The translations under genes and the position numbers were made by a program. A stretch of DNA of 37,304 bases, from contig UQTD01000010.1 of the NCBI GenBank assembly GCA_900543845.1, positions 1 through 37,304 on the forward strand, written 5' to 3'. The DNA is from an uncultured Collinsella sp. Its GTDB lineage: Bacteria; Actinomycetota; Coriobacteriia; Coriobacteriales; Coriobacteriaceae. Positions 14,959-21,777 of this stretch are shown in pieces (position 1 is the first letter of the stretch; each line of letters opens with the position of its first letter). The notes below the pieces were generated by a model. It was given only the letters and a program-made list of their open reading frames with translations, did not search any database and was not told the DNA's origin.

Positions 14959-16806
14959 CTACTCTACTGTGACACTCTTCGCCAGGTTACGGGGCTGGTC
15001 GACGTCGCAGCCGCGCAGGATGGCAACCTCGCGGGCGAGCAGCTGCAGCGGGACGCTCGCCGTAATGGGACTGAACACGTCGCGGACGGCCGGCACGCGG
15101 ATGATACAGTCAGCGATCTTGTTAATTTCCTCGTCACCCTCGGTGGCAACGACGATGACCTTTGCGCCGCGCGCCTTGCACTCCATGAGGTTCGACACGG
15201 TCTTGTCGTAAGTGGCGCTCTTGGTGGCCACGGCGATGACGGGGAAGCCCGGATCGATCAGCGCGATAGGGCCGTGCTTCATCTCGCCGGCAGCATACGC
15301 CTCGGCGTGCAAGTAGCTGACCTCCTTGAGCTTGAGTGCGCCCTCGTAGGAGATGGCAGCGCCCATACCGCGGCCCACGAACAGCGCCGACTGCGCGTCC
15401 CTACACAGCAGGGCGGCCTCGTGCACGGCCTCGGTCTGCGTGTCCAAAATCCACTGGATCTGCTCGGCCGTATCGGAAAGCTCGCGGAACATCATGCGCG
15501 TCTGCTTGGTGGTCAGACGGTACTTGACCTGCGCCAGCAGCAGAGCAAGCAGCGTCAGGCTCACAACCTGCCCGATGAAGCTCTTGGTCGAGGCGACCGC
15601 AATCTCCTTGTTGGCCTTGGTATAGATGACGCCGTCGCTCTCGCGCGCCACGGGGCTGCCCACCACGTTGGTGATGCCAAAGACCTTGGCGCCCTTGATG
15701 CGCGCATCGCGAATGGCGGCGAGGGTATCGGCCGTCTCGCCCGACTGGGACACGGCAACGACGAGCGTCGTCGGCGTGATGATGGGGTTGCGATAGCGGA
15801 ACTCGCTGGCAGCCTCAACCTCGGTGGGAATGCGAGCCCAGCCCTCAATAAGATTCTTTGCGATGAGGCCGGCATGATAGCTGGTGCCGCAGGCGATCAC
15901 GTAGACACGGTCGATGTCGTTGAGCTCCTCGAGGGACAGGCCCAGCTCATCGATGTCGAGCTCGCCGGCAGGCGTCATACGGCCAACCAGCGTGTCGCGC
16001 ACGACGCGCGGCTGCTCGTGGATCTCCTTGAGCATAAAGTCGGGATAGCCGCCCTTTTCGGCCATGTCTAGATCCCAGTCGATATGGGTGACCTTGGGCT
16101 CAATCACGTTGCCGGCCTCGTCGGTGTAGTCGACGCGCGCAGGCGTAAGCTTGGCAAACTGACCGTCCTCGAGCACCACGACATCGCGGGTGGCGTCGAT
16201 GAGCGCGATGACGTCGGAGGCAACGTAGGAACCGGTCTCGCCCACGCCGACCACAATCGGGGAGTCCTTGCGGGCAACGGCGATTACGCCAGGCTCGTCG
16301 GCGCACACGGCGGCCAAGCCATAGGCGCCTACCACGTGGGTGCAGGCCTCGCGTACAGAAGCCATCAGGTCGTGCGTCTCGGCATAGGCTTCTTCGATCA
16401 GATGAGCGAAGACCTCCGTATCGGTCTCGCTCTTAAAGTGATGGCCGCGGCCCTCCAGCTCCTCGCGCAGTTCGGCGAAGTTCTCGATAATGCCGTTGTG
16501 GACGATGGCGATGCGACCGTCGCAGCTGGTGTGGGGATGAGCGTTAACGACGGAGGGCTTGCCGTGGGTGGCCCAACGGGTGTGACCGATACCGCAGGTT
16601 GCGTCGCTATCGATGTTGGAAAGCTCGCTCTCCAGACCCGCAACCTTACCCACGCGGCGGATAACGTCGAGGTGCGCCGCGGCGCCCTCGCCCACCTCGA
16701 GCGCGACGCCCGAGGAGTCATAGCCGCGATACTCCATGCGCTTAAGGCCTGTGACCAGGATGTTCTTTGCAATATCAGAGCCGGTGTAGCCGACAATTCC
16801 GCACAT
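14959..16806 (-). CDS. glmS: Glutamine-fructose-6-phosphate aminotransferase (isomerising)
   Basis: A 615-residue enzyme that makes glucosamine-6-phosphate from fructose-6-phosphate and glutamine, the entry to peptidoglycan amino sugars. The N-terminal glutaminase domain starts MCGIVGYTGS with nucleophile Cys2, then CGIGHTRWATHGKPSVVNAH, HNGIIENFAELREEL and SETDTEVFAHL. Two SIS domains follow, with IACGTSYHAGL, VVAVSQSGETADTLAA and EVSYLHAEAYAAGEMKHGPI. The C-terminus ends PRNLAKSVTVE, the strict family ending. Length is normal. AAGGGA about nine bases upstream supports the start. No glmS ribozyme is seen; instead, two palindromes lie upstream at 16877-16941. Confidence 0.98.
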   Translation of the reverse strand: MCGIVGYTGSDIAKNILVTGLKRMEYRGYDSSGVALEVGEGAAAHLDVIRRVGKVAGLESELSNIDSDATCGIGHTRWATHGKPSVVNAHPHTSCDGRIAIVHNGIIENFAELREELEGRGHHFKSETDTEVFAHLIEEAYAETHDLMASVREACTHVVGAYGLAAVCADEPGVIAVARKDSPIVVGVGETGSYVASDVIALIDATRDVVVLEDGQFAKLTPARVDYTDEAGNVIEPKVTHIDWDLDMAEKGGYPDFMLKEIHEQPRVVRDTLVGRMTPAGELDIDELGLSLEELNDIDRVYVIACGTSYHAGLIAKNLIEGWARIPTEVEAASEFRYRNPIITPTTLVVAVSQSGETADTLAAIRDARIKGAKVFGITNVVGSPVARESDGVIYTKANKEIAVASTKSFIGQVVSLTLLALLLAQVKYRLTTKQTRMMFRELSDTAEQIQWILDTQTEAVHEAALLCRDAQSALFVGRGMGAAISYEGALKLKEVSYLHAEAYAAGEMKHGPIALIDPGFPVIAVATKSATYDKTVSNLMECKARGAKVIVVATEGDEEINKIADCIIRVPAVRDVFSPITASVPLQLLAREVAILRGCDVDQPRNLAKSVTVE

Positions 16807-16876
16807 AGGATAAATCCCTTCGTTCGCGTGACTGCAAGACGTCCACGCACAGGGGGCGCTGAGACGTATAACGTTC

Positions 16877-16941
16877 GAGTATTGTACTCACGCAAGCGCA
16901 AGCTGATATACCAGAAGTGGTATCTCAACTTAGATACCACT
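16877..16941 (-). promoter_or_regulatory. glmS upstream region with two palindromic sites
   Basis: GAGTATTGTACTC (16877-16889) is a perfect 13-bp palindrome that contains TACAAT on the minus strand, a likely -10. Farther out, AGTGGTATCT (16916-16925) and AGATACCACT (16932-16941) are perfect 10-bp arms around six bases, with an additional half site GATATACCA at 16905-16913. The TGGTAT/ATACCA half sites resemble those of amino-sugar regulators of the GntR/HutC type (NagR, DasR). The regulator itself is not in the window. Confidence 0.5.
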
Positions 16942-16957
16942 CGATGCACACATGCCC

Positions 16958-16996
16958 AAACCACCACGATGGGTACAGGCGCCTTTGTGGTGGTTT
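16958..16996. repeat. Intergenic palindrome family B, copy 1
   Basis: AAACCACCAC (16958-16967) pairs with GTGGTGGTTT (16987-16996) around a centre with GGGTACAGGCGCCTTT. The copy at 17187-17223 is the same element in the opposite orientation. It opens a palindrome island that fills most of the 549 bp between glmS and the LacI gene. Confidence 0.7.
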
Positions 16997-17028
16997 GGAC
17001 CGAGGCGGCGCTCTGTCCCGGCGAAAGA

Positions 17029-17083
17029 TCTCGATCTGTAACATCTGGGGCTCCGGAAGCCGGCTTGGTGTTACAGATCGAGA
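17029..17083. repeat. Intergenic palindrome family C, copy 1
   Basis: TCTCGATCTGTAACA (17029-17043) pairs perfectly with TGTTACAGATCGAGA (17069-17083) around a 25-nt centre that holds its own small CCGG stem. A second copy lies 81 bp further on. No gene or promoter explains the pair. Confidence 0.75.
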
Positions 17084-17110
17084 CATTACGGTTCGGCCCC
17101 AGCACTATGC

Positions 17111-17163
17111 CTCGATCTGTAACAGGTAGAGCCGGTTTTGCCGCCCAGATGTTACAGATCGAG
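17111..17163. repeat. Intergenic palindrome family C, copy 2
   Basis: CTCGATCTGTAACA (17111-17124) pairs perfectly with TGTTACAGATCGAG (17150-17163). The arms and the GAGACA flank are identical to copy 1. The 25-nt centre (GGTAGAGCCGG onward) differs, so arms are conserved more than centres. Confidence 0.75.
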
Positions 17164-17186
17164 ACAATTGAAGGCCCGGGCAGCTC

Positions 17187-17223
17187 AAATCACCACAAAG
17201 GTGCCTGTCCCCTTCGTGATGGT
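17187..17223. repeat. Intergenic palindrome family B, copy 2 (inverted)
   Basis: AAATCACCACAAAGG at the left and CCTTCGTGATGGT at the right form an imperfect stem around TGCCTGTCC. Read on the minus strand it aligns with copy 1 through ACAGG-C-CCTTTGTGGTG. The two B copies face each other and flank the two C copies. Confidence 0.65.
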
Positions 17224-17235
17224 CGCGCTGGTAAC

Positions 17236-17291
17236 GGCGTTTTCCCAGATAAAACCTGCCAAAATTAACCTGCCCCTAATTGGCAGGTTTT
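17236..17291 (-). repeat. Intergenic palindrome family A, copy 3 (inverted)
   Basis: On the minus strand this reads AAAACCTGCCAATTAGGGG, then CAGGTTAATTTTGGCAGG and the tail TTTTATCTGGGAAAACGCC, matching copies at 14846 and 20460. The hairpin arms are AAAACCTGCC (17251-17260) and GGCAGGTTTT (17282-17291). Its right end runs into the TTGACA -35 of the LacI gene. Confidence 0.75.
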
Positions 17292-17320
17292 GACACCCCG
17301 GGGGCGGGCGATGCTACAAT
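17290..17320 (+). promoter_or_regulatory. Promoter of the LacI-type regulator
   Basis: TTGACA (17290-17295) is a perfect -35, and TACAAT (17315-17320) is a good -10. The spacer is 19 bp, slightly long. The first T of the -35 belongs to the palindrome immediately upstream. Confidence 0.6.
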
Positions 17321-17355
17321 CTGGCTTGTACTTGAAACGCATCAAAGGGGCCGCT

Positions 17356-18468
17356 ATGGCAAAGATAAAAATCAGCGACGTCGCGCGCGAGGCCGGGGTT
17401 TCGTTGGGCACGGTTTCCAACGCGCTCAACCACCCCGAAAAGCTGCGCCCCGAAACCCTTAAGCTCATCAACGAGACCATCAATCACCTTGGCTACCTGC
17501 CCAACCAAAGCGCCCGTCAGCTCGCAGGCGGCACCACCAAGTCCTTTGGCCTGGTCCTTCCCCGTCTCGACCACGGCTTTTCGCTCCAAATTGCCAGCGG
17601 CGCCCACAACGAGGCCCGCAAGCACGGTTACGACCTGCTCATCGCCAACGCCGATAACGACGATATTCTCCAGGACCATTACCTGCGCTACTTTATGGGC
17701 ACGCAAATGTCCGGCGTCATGGTTCAGCCCATGGCGTCCCCCGACTGGCACCCCGCAACGACCAAGATGCCCGTGCCGATCGTCCATCTGGACATCCACT
17801 GCTCCGAGCCCGGTTACTACGTGGCCGCCGACAACGAGGCACAGGGGCGCATTATCGCCGAGCTCGCCATCGCCCGCGGCGCACGTCATATCACCGTTGT
17901 GGGCAGAGCGGCATTCATGCAGCTCACCCTGCGCGTACTTGGCATTCACAAGGCCCTCGCCCTGCATCCCGATATCAAAATTGAAGTCATCGACGCCGGA
18001 GAGTGGAATACCGCAGCCGACGGCTACAGCATTGGCGCTCAGATTGCCGGGCGCCCTGCCGACGAACGCCCCGATTTTGTCGTCGGCCTGACCGACGTGT
18101 TAGCCTCGGGCGTTATCTCGGCATTGGTCGATAAAGGCATCTCCGTCCCCGAGCAGGTTCGCGTGGCCGGATGCGACGGCAACCCACTCGCCTGGAGCGG
18201 GTCGGTTCCCCTCACCACCGTGGCGCCGCCGGGTTACGAAATTGGCCGCAAGGGTGTCCAACTGCTGATGGAGCAGATTGAGAACAAAGCCCCGGCAAAG
18301 ACCAAGCATATCCGCGTCGGCTCTGCAGCGCGCACCGTCACCGCAGTCACGGCCGCCGAGGATATCAACCGCCAAGAACTGGTACGTCCATTCCTACTGG
18401 AGCGCGCCAGCACCCAGGCAAGCACCCAGACCGACGCTACGGCCATCAACCTCGGCGCGTATCTATAG
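17356..18468 (+). CDS. LacI family transcriptional regulator
   Basis: A 370-residue repressor. The N-terminal helix-turn-helix and hinge are KISDVAREAGVSLGTVSNAL, then NHPEKLRPETLKLINETINH and LGYLPNQSARQLAGG, all typical for LacI/GalR. A periplasmic-binding-protein-like sensor follows: FGLVLPRLDHGFSLQIASGA, NADNDDILQDHYLRYFMGTQ, VHLDIHCSEPGYYVAADNEA and VAGCDGNPLAWSG. The effector is probably a sugar but cannot be told. AAAGGGG seven bases before the ATG at 17356 fixes the start. No transport or catabolic genes are adjacent, so the target is elsewhere or is the gene itself. Confidence 0.94.
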   Translation: MAKIKISDVAREAGVSLGTVSNALNHPEKLRPETLKLINETINHLGYLPNQSARQLAGGTTKSFGLVLPRLDHGFSLQIASGAHNEARKHGYDLLIANADNDDILQDHYLRYFMGTQMSGVMVQPMASPDWHPATTKMPVPIVHLDIHCSEPGYYVAADNEAQGRIIAELAIARGARHITVVGRAAFMQLTLRVLGIHKALALHPDIKIEVIDAGEWNTAADGYSIGAQIAGRPADERPDFVVGLTDVLASGVISALVDKGISVPEQVRVAGCDGNPLAWSGSVPLTTVAPPGYEIGRKGVQLLMEQIENKAPAKTKHIRVGSAARTVTAVTAAEDINRQELVRPFLLERASTQASTQTDATAINLGAYL

Positions 18469-18497
18469 CACGTCGGCCAGTATGCCAAAACTCCGCC

Positions 18498-18540
18498 TAA
18501 GCAAAAGAGGCCCGACCATTGCCGGACCTCTTTTGCTTAA
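18498..18540 (+). terminator. Bidirectional terminator between the LacI and HAD genes
   Basis: TAAGCAAAAGAGG (18498-18510) pairs with CCTCTTTTGCTTA (18527-18539) in a perfect 13-bp stem, with more GC pairs inside. It serves the two convergent genes. Confidence 0.85.
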
Positions 18541-18581
18541 ATGCAAAGACGGCCGATCGCGCGCTTCAACGCCGCAATTGT

Positions 18582-19232
18582 CTAGCGTACGGCCTTGACC
18601 GCCGCCGCCAGATCGAACAACGTGTCGAGCACGGCCTCGCAGCCATCCACCACATCCTGCGGCAGCGGCACGATATCGGGGACGGCAAAGACATGGCAGC
18701 CGGCCGTGATGCCCGAGACACAGCCGTTGCGCGAATCCTCGACCACGGCGCACTCCTCGGGGGCAAAGCCCGCGCGCTCGCAGGCAAGCAGATACATCTC
18801 GGGGTCGGGCTTGCCGTGCACGACGTCATCGCCACAGGTCACCGTTTCAAACTTGTCAAAGAGGCCGACCATCTTAAGGTTGCGCTCGGCCGTGACATGG
18901 CGCGACGACGTCGCAAGGCCCACGTGATAGCCCGCAGCCAGCAGCTCGTCTATGCACTCGGCGGCGCCGGCCTTAAGCTCCAGTTCGGTCTTGACCATCT
19001 CATCGCGAATCTCCTTGTGGCGGGCATAGACCGCCTCTGTGGTTTCGTGGCTGCCGTAATGCTTATCGAGGATGTCCATGACATCGGGCAGCGTGCGACC
19101 GATAAACTGATGGATCAGCGCTTCATCAATCGTGACCCCCAGCTCGGCAGCACCCGCCTTCCATGCCTTAATGCCCAAACGCTCGGTATCGACCAGCGTT
19201 CCGTCCATGTCAAAAATAACAGCCTTGATCAT
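18582..19232 (-). CDS. HAD-superfamily hydrolase, beta-phosphoglucomutase-like
   Basis: A 216-residue phosphatase or phosphomutase of the HAD superfamily. Motif I is FDMDGTLVDTE (residues 7-17) with the nucleophile Asp and the general acid Asp two residues on. Motif II is LATSSRH, motif III lies around KPDPEMYLLACE, and motif IV is VVEDSRNGCVSGITAG. The alpha-helical cap (about 20-90) is the class used by beta-phosphoglucomutase and sugar-phosphatase relatives. The specific substrate is not evident. GGGGGA upstream supports the start at 19232. Between this gene and larE a short AT-rich palindrome, GTATATAACGTATATAC (about 19292-19308), may be an operator. Confidence 0.92.
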   Translation of the reverse strand: MIKAVIFDMDGTLVDTERLGIKAWKAGAAELGVTIDEALIHQFIGRTLPDVMDILDKHYGSHETTEAVYARHKEIRDEMVKTELELKAGAAECIDELLAAGYHVGLATSSRHVTAERNLKMVGLFDKFETVTCGDDVVHGKPDPEMYLLACERAGFAPEECAVVEDSRNGCVSGITAGCHVFAVPDIVPLPQDVVDGCEAVLDTLFDLAAAVKAVR

Positions 19233-19405
19233 ATCGGTCCCCCATCGGCTCTCGCTATCGCATTACCGCAACTCTACCGCATTTGACAACTTGTATATAA
19301 CGTATATACCATATTGCACTTTCGTTACATAGGTAGAAGTATTATGACAAGCAGCCCGGTAGGATTATAGTTTTTGACCGAGTACATATTGGTAAGGATC
19401 GATTC

Positions 19406-20284
19406 ATGTTTTCAGACACCACCGCACCTGCAAAGGAGCTTCAGGACAAACTCGCGGCGCTCGAACAGCTGCTTTTGGCATACGGACGCGTTGCCATCGG
19501 CTTTTCCGGCGGCGTCGACAGCAGCTTTTTGGCCGCGGTCTGCGCCCGCATCATGCCTGCCAGCACGCTTCTCGTCCACCTCACCACGCCGCTCATCGGC
19601 ACGCCCGAACAGGCTTCGTTTGAGCGATCCGTTGACGGGCAAACCAATGAGGAGCCACATTTTAAGCTCCCTGTGCTCAATCTTTCGGTCGATCAGTTGC
19701 AGCTCCCCCAAGTAGCCTGCAACGACGCCAATCGCTGCTACCACTGTAAGCACGCCGGCTTTACCGCCATCGTCAACCACGCCAAGTCGCTCGGCTTTCC
19801 CACCGTCATCGACGGCAGCAATGCAAGCGATCGCGGTGACTACCGCCCCGGCATGCGCGCGGCAGAAGAGCTCGGCGTACGCTCACCCCTTATGGAGGTC
19901 GGCTTTACCAAGGACGAAGAGCGCGAGCTGCTGCGCGCATGGGGCTATGCCGTTTGGAACCTGCCAGCGGGAGCCTGTCTTGCCACGCGCGTCCCCACGG
20001 GCGAGGAACTTACGCGCCAGAAGGTCGATTTAATCCGCGCCTGCGAGGATTACCTGCACGATCTTGATCTGGCACAGGTACGCGCGCGCTTGGTCGGCGG
20101 CTGCATGCATATCGAGGCCACACCCGCAGATGTCGCCAAGATTGCCGCCCTCGGCGGTAGCACCGTCGACGACGAAGGCAAGGCCCCGTTGCCCGCCGCC
20201 ATCGAGTCCGCGCTGCGCGAGCTGGGCTGCGGTCACATCTCCCCCGATGTCACCCCCTACATCCACGGCAACATGAATCTTTAG
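19406..20284 (+). CDS. larE: LarE-type ATP-dependent sulfur transferase
   Basis: A 292-residue PP-loop protein. LarE adds sulfur to the nicotinic-acid-derived precursor of the nickel-pincer cofactor of lactate racemase, in the Lactobacillus enzyme by sacrificing its own cysteine. The ATP-binding PP-loop is FSGGVDSS (33-40). NRCYHCK gives Cys111 and Cys114, and PAGACLATRVPTGEEL gives Cys191 at the place of the sacrificial cysteine. Three such cysteines are the pattern reported for LarE proteins that hold an iron-sulfur cluster and need not be sacrificial. DGSNASDRGDYRPGMRA is also conserved. AAGG about eight bases before the ATG is a modest ribosome site. No larA, larB or larC is in the window, so its partners must be elsewhere, or it modifies something else. 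Confidence 0.9.
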   Translation: MFSDTTAPAKELQDKLAALEQLLLAYGRVAIGFSGGVDSSFLAAVCARIMPASTLLVHLTTPLIGTPEQASFERSVDGQTNEEPHFKLPVLNLSVDQLQLPQVACNDANRCYHCKHAGFTAIVNHAKSLGFPTVIDGSNASDRGDYRPGMRAAEELGVRSPLMEVGFTKDEERELLRAWGYAVWNLPAGACLATRVPTGEELTRQKVDLIRACEDYLHDLDLAQVRARLVGGCMHIEATPADVAKIAALGGSTVDDEGKAPLPAAIESALRELGCGHISPDVTPYIHGNMNL

Positions 20285-20286
20285 GT

Positions 20287-20428
20287 TACGCCGTTTTACA
20301 AACGGCGTACCTGCTCGGCGCTGCGCGGGCTCCGGGCACGGCAATCTGACGTTCAACTTCACGGGCGCGACCAAAAGGTCAGCGCCCGCTTGTTTCACGT
20401 CACCTTACCGCACCCGGAGCCCGCTCGC
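20287..20428. repeat. Stem-loop after larE and decayed 106-bp inverted repeat
   Basis: ACGCCGTTT/AAACGGCGT (20288-20308) is a short stem right after larE, with no T run. From 20323 to 20428 a larger palindrome follows: the outer arms share CGGGCTCCGGG and its complement, then an imperfect stretch, then the inner stem GGGCGCGACC/GGTCAGCGCCC around AAAA. Arms have several mismatches, as expected from a decaying element of the same size class as those at 2019 and 26572. Confidence 0.6.
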
Positions 20429-20459
20429 TCGCATATGCTCAACCTGCACTGCGTCAACT

Positions 20460-20512
20460 GACCTACCAAAAAGGGACAGGTTTGTTTTGGCAGGTATTAT
20501 CTGGGGAAACGC
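20460..20512 (+). repeat. Intergenic palindrome family A, copy 2
   Basis: CCTACCAAAAAGGGACAGG is followed by TTTGTTTTGGCAGG and the tail TATTATCTGGGGAAACGC. It differs from the copy at 14846 at only a few positions across the hairpin and tail. One arm carries a G-to-A change that weakens the stem. It stands about 150 bp upstream of the nuclease gene and is not next to a stop codon, so it is not a terminator of an adjacent gene. Confidence 0.75.
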
Positions 20513-20664
20513 CGAATAGCTTTATATGCACAGCCGCCGCAGCTCCATATGAGGCAAATGAATCAGTAGCGTCTATCCCAAATCTTAAGTATTTGTTCGA
20601 TAGAACGGCCCCTGCCGGCACCTGCTAGACTGGTAGATTCCCAACCATCTAGCCAGGAGCCGCA

Positions 20665-21648
20665 ATGTCGCGCAAGTCTGCCTACAAGCAAGTTCTTTCC
20701 ATCGGCACCGCCGTGGTGCTGGGGTTTGCGTTGTTTACGGGATCGCTCGACGGAGCTCCCAAGCTGCTGTCGCCGCAAAGCGATGAACAGGCGGCAGCTC
20801 TGGCCGAGAAGCAAAACGAGAGTCCCAGCCGTACCGACGACGAGGCGGACTTGGTCGCCCGGCTCGAATCGGGAACAGCGAGCTCCTCGGACTCTCAAAA
20901 TAGCCAAGACTCTGGCGATGGCTCCGAATCCACCGCGACCAACACCAGCGGCAACGTTGCCGAGGACAGCTCCACCGTCCCCATCGACGAGGTGGAAAAC
21001 CCCGACCTCAACCGCGCCCGCGGTGTTTATCTCAGCAGCATTCCCGACTACGCCGGCAACCCCTACGTTGCCCTTCGCGCCGACAGCACGCACCCGCTCG
21101 GCACGCCGTCGTTCACGCTTGACGAGTATAAGCGTGCCACCGAAGAGGGCTGCTTTAAGAAATTCTCCAAGCTCGACAGCCTGGGCCGCACTCGCAAGGC
21201 GCTCGCCTGTGTAGGCCCAGAGTCGCTCGGACAGGGAAAGCGCGGCGATATCTCGCGTATCCATCCTGCCGGTTGGCACCAGCAGCGCTACGACTTTATT
21301 CCAGGCCAGAGCCTCTACAACCGCTGCCACCTCATCGCTTGGTCGCTCTGCGGCGAGAATGCCAACCGCAAAAATCTCCTCACCGGCACGCGCTATCTCA
21401 ACGAGACGGGCATGCTGCCGTTTGAAGAGCAGATTCTCAACTACATCCGCGGCACGGGCAACCATGTTCTCTATCGCGTCACACCCATGTACAACGAAGA
21501 GGAACTCGTCTGTCGCGGCGTTCGCCTTGAGGCACAATCGGTCGAGGACCACGGCAAGACCCTCTGCTTCCACGCGTACTGCTACAACCTGCAGCCGCAC
21601 GTGCAAATCGACTACGCCACCGGCCGCAACCAGGCATCCGGAGACTAG
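20665..21648 (+). CDS. Secreted DNA/RNA non-specific endonuclease
   Basis: A 327-residue exported nuclease. The N-terminus has basic residues then a hydrophobic stretch (VLSIGTAVVLGFALFTGSL, about 10-28), a signal peptide or anchor. A Ser/Asp/Glu-rich linker (about 36-115) follows, then the nuclease domain. The beta-beta-alpha-metal core reads YNRCHLIAWSLCGENANRKN (218-237), with His222 as the likely general base and the NANRKN asparagines as metal ligands; LLTGTRYLNETGMLPFEEQ follows. This is the Endonuclea_NS_2 type, related to streptococcal secreted DNases, with NRCH replacing the DRGH core of other branches. AGGAG before 20665 fixes the start. It could serve nutrient scavenging or DNA degradation outside the cell. 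Confidence 0.9.
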   Translation: MSRKSAYKQVLSIGTAVVLGFALFTGSLDGAPKLLSPQSDEQAAALAEKQNESPSRTDDEADLVARLESGTASSSDSQNSQDSGDGSESTATNTSGNVAEDSSTVPIDEVENPDLNRARGVYLSSIPDYAGNPYVALRADSTHPLGTPSFTLDEYKRATEEGCFKKFSKLDSLGRTRKALACVGPESLGQGKRGDISRIHPAGWHQQRYDFIPGQSLYNRCHLIAWSLCGENANRKNLLTGTRYLNETGMLPFEEQILNYIRGTGNHVLYRVTPMYNEEELVCRGVRLEAQSVEDHGKTLCFHAYCYNLQPHVQIDYATGRNQASGD

Positions 21649-21712
21649 TGCCGACTGCGCTGCCCGTAACCAAAAAATGATCCGCAATCCTTCCGTCGCA
21701 TACGGATCAAAT

Positions 21713-21745
21713 AAGGCCGCCCCGGTTACCCAGGGCGGCCTTTTC
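21713..21745. terminator. Terminator between the nuclease and EF-G-like genes
   Basis: AAGGCCGCCC (21713-21722) pairs with GGGCGGCCTT (21733-21742), followed by TT. A weaker pair, TGATCCG (21678-21684) with CGGATCA (21703-21709), lies just before it. It serves two convergent genes. Confidence 0.85.
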
Positions 21746-21777
21746 GTCAGCACCTACATTGCAGGCAAAACCACACG

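Noticed and set aside
16807..16876. glmS ribozyme in the glmS leader
   Set aside because: The predicted leader is about 70 nt, too short, and no ribozyme core is visible.
16958..17291. CRISPR array
   Set aside because: Repeats are few, palindromic, of three different families and unevenly spaced, with no cas gene in the window.
19292..19308. GTATAT-N5-ATATAC palindrome upstream of larE as a firm operator
   Set aside because: It is short and in an AT-rich stretch, where chance palindromes are common; mentioned only as a possibility.
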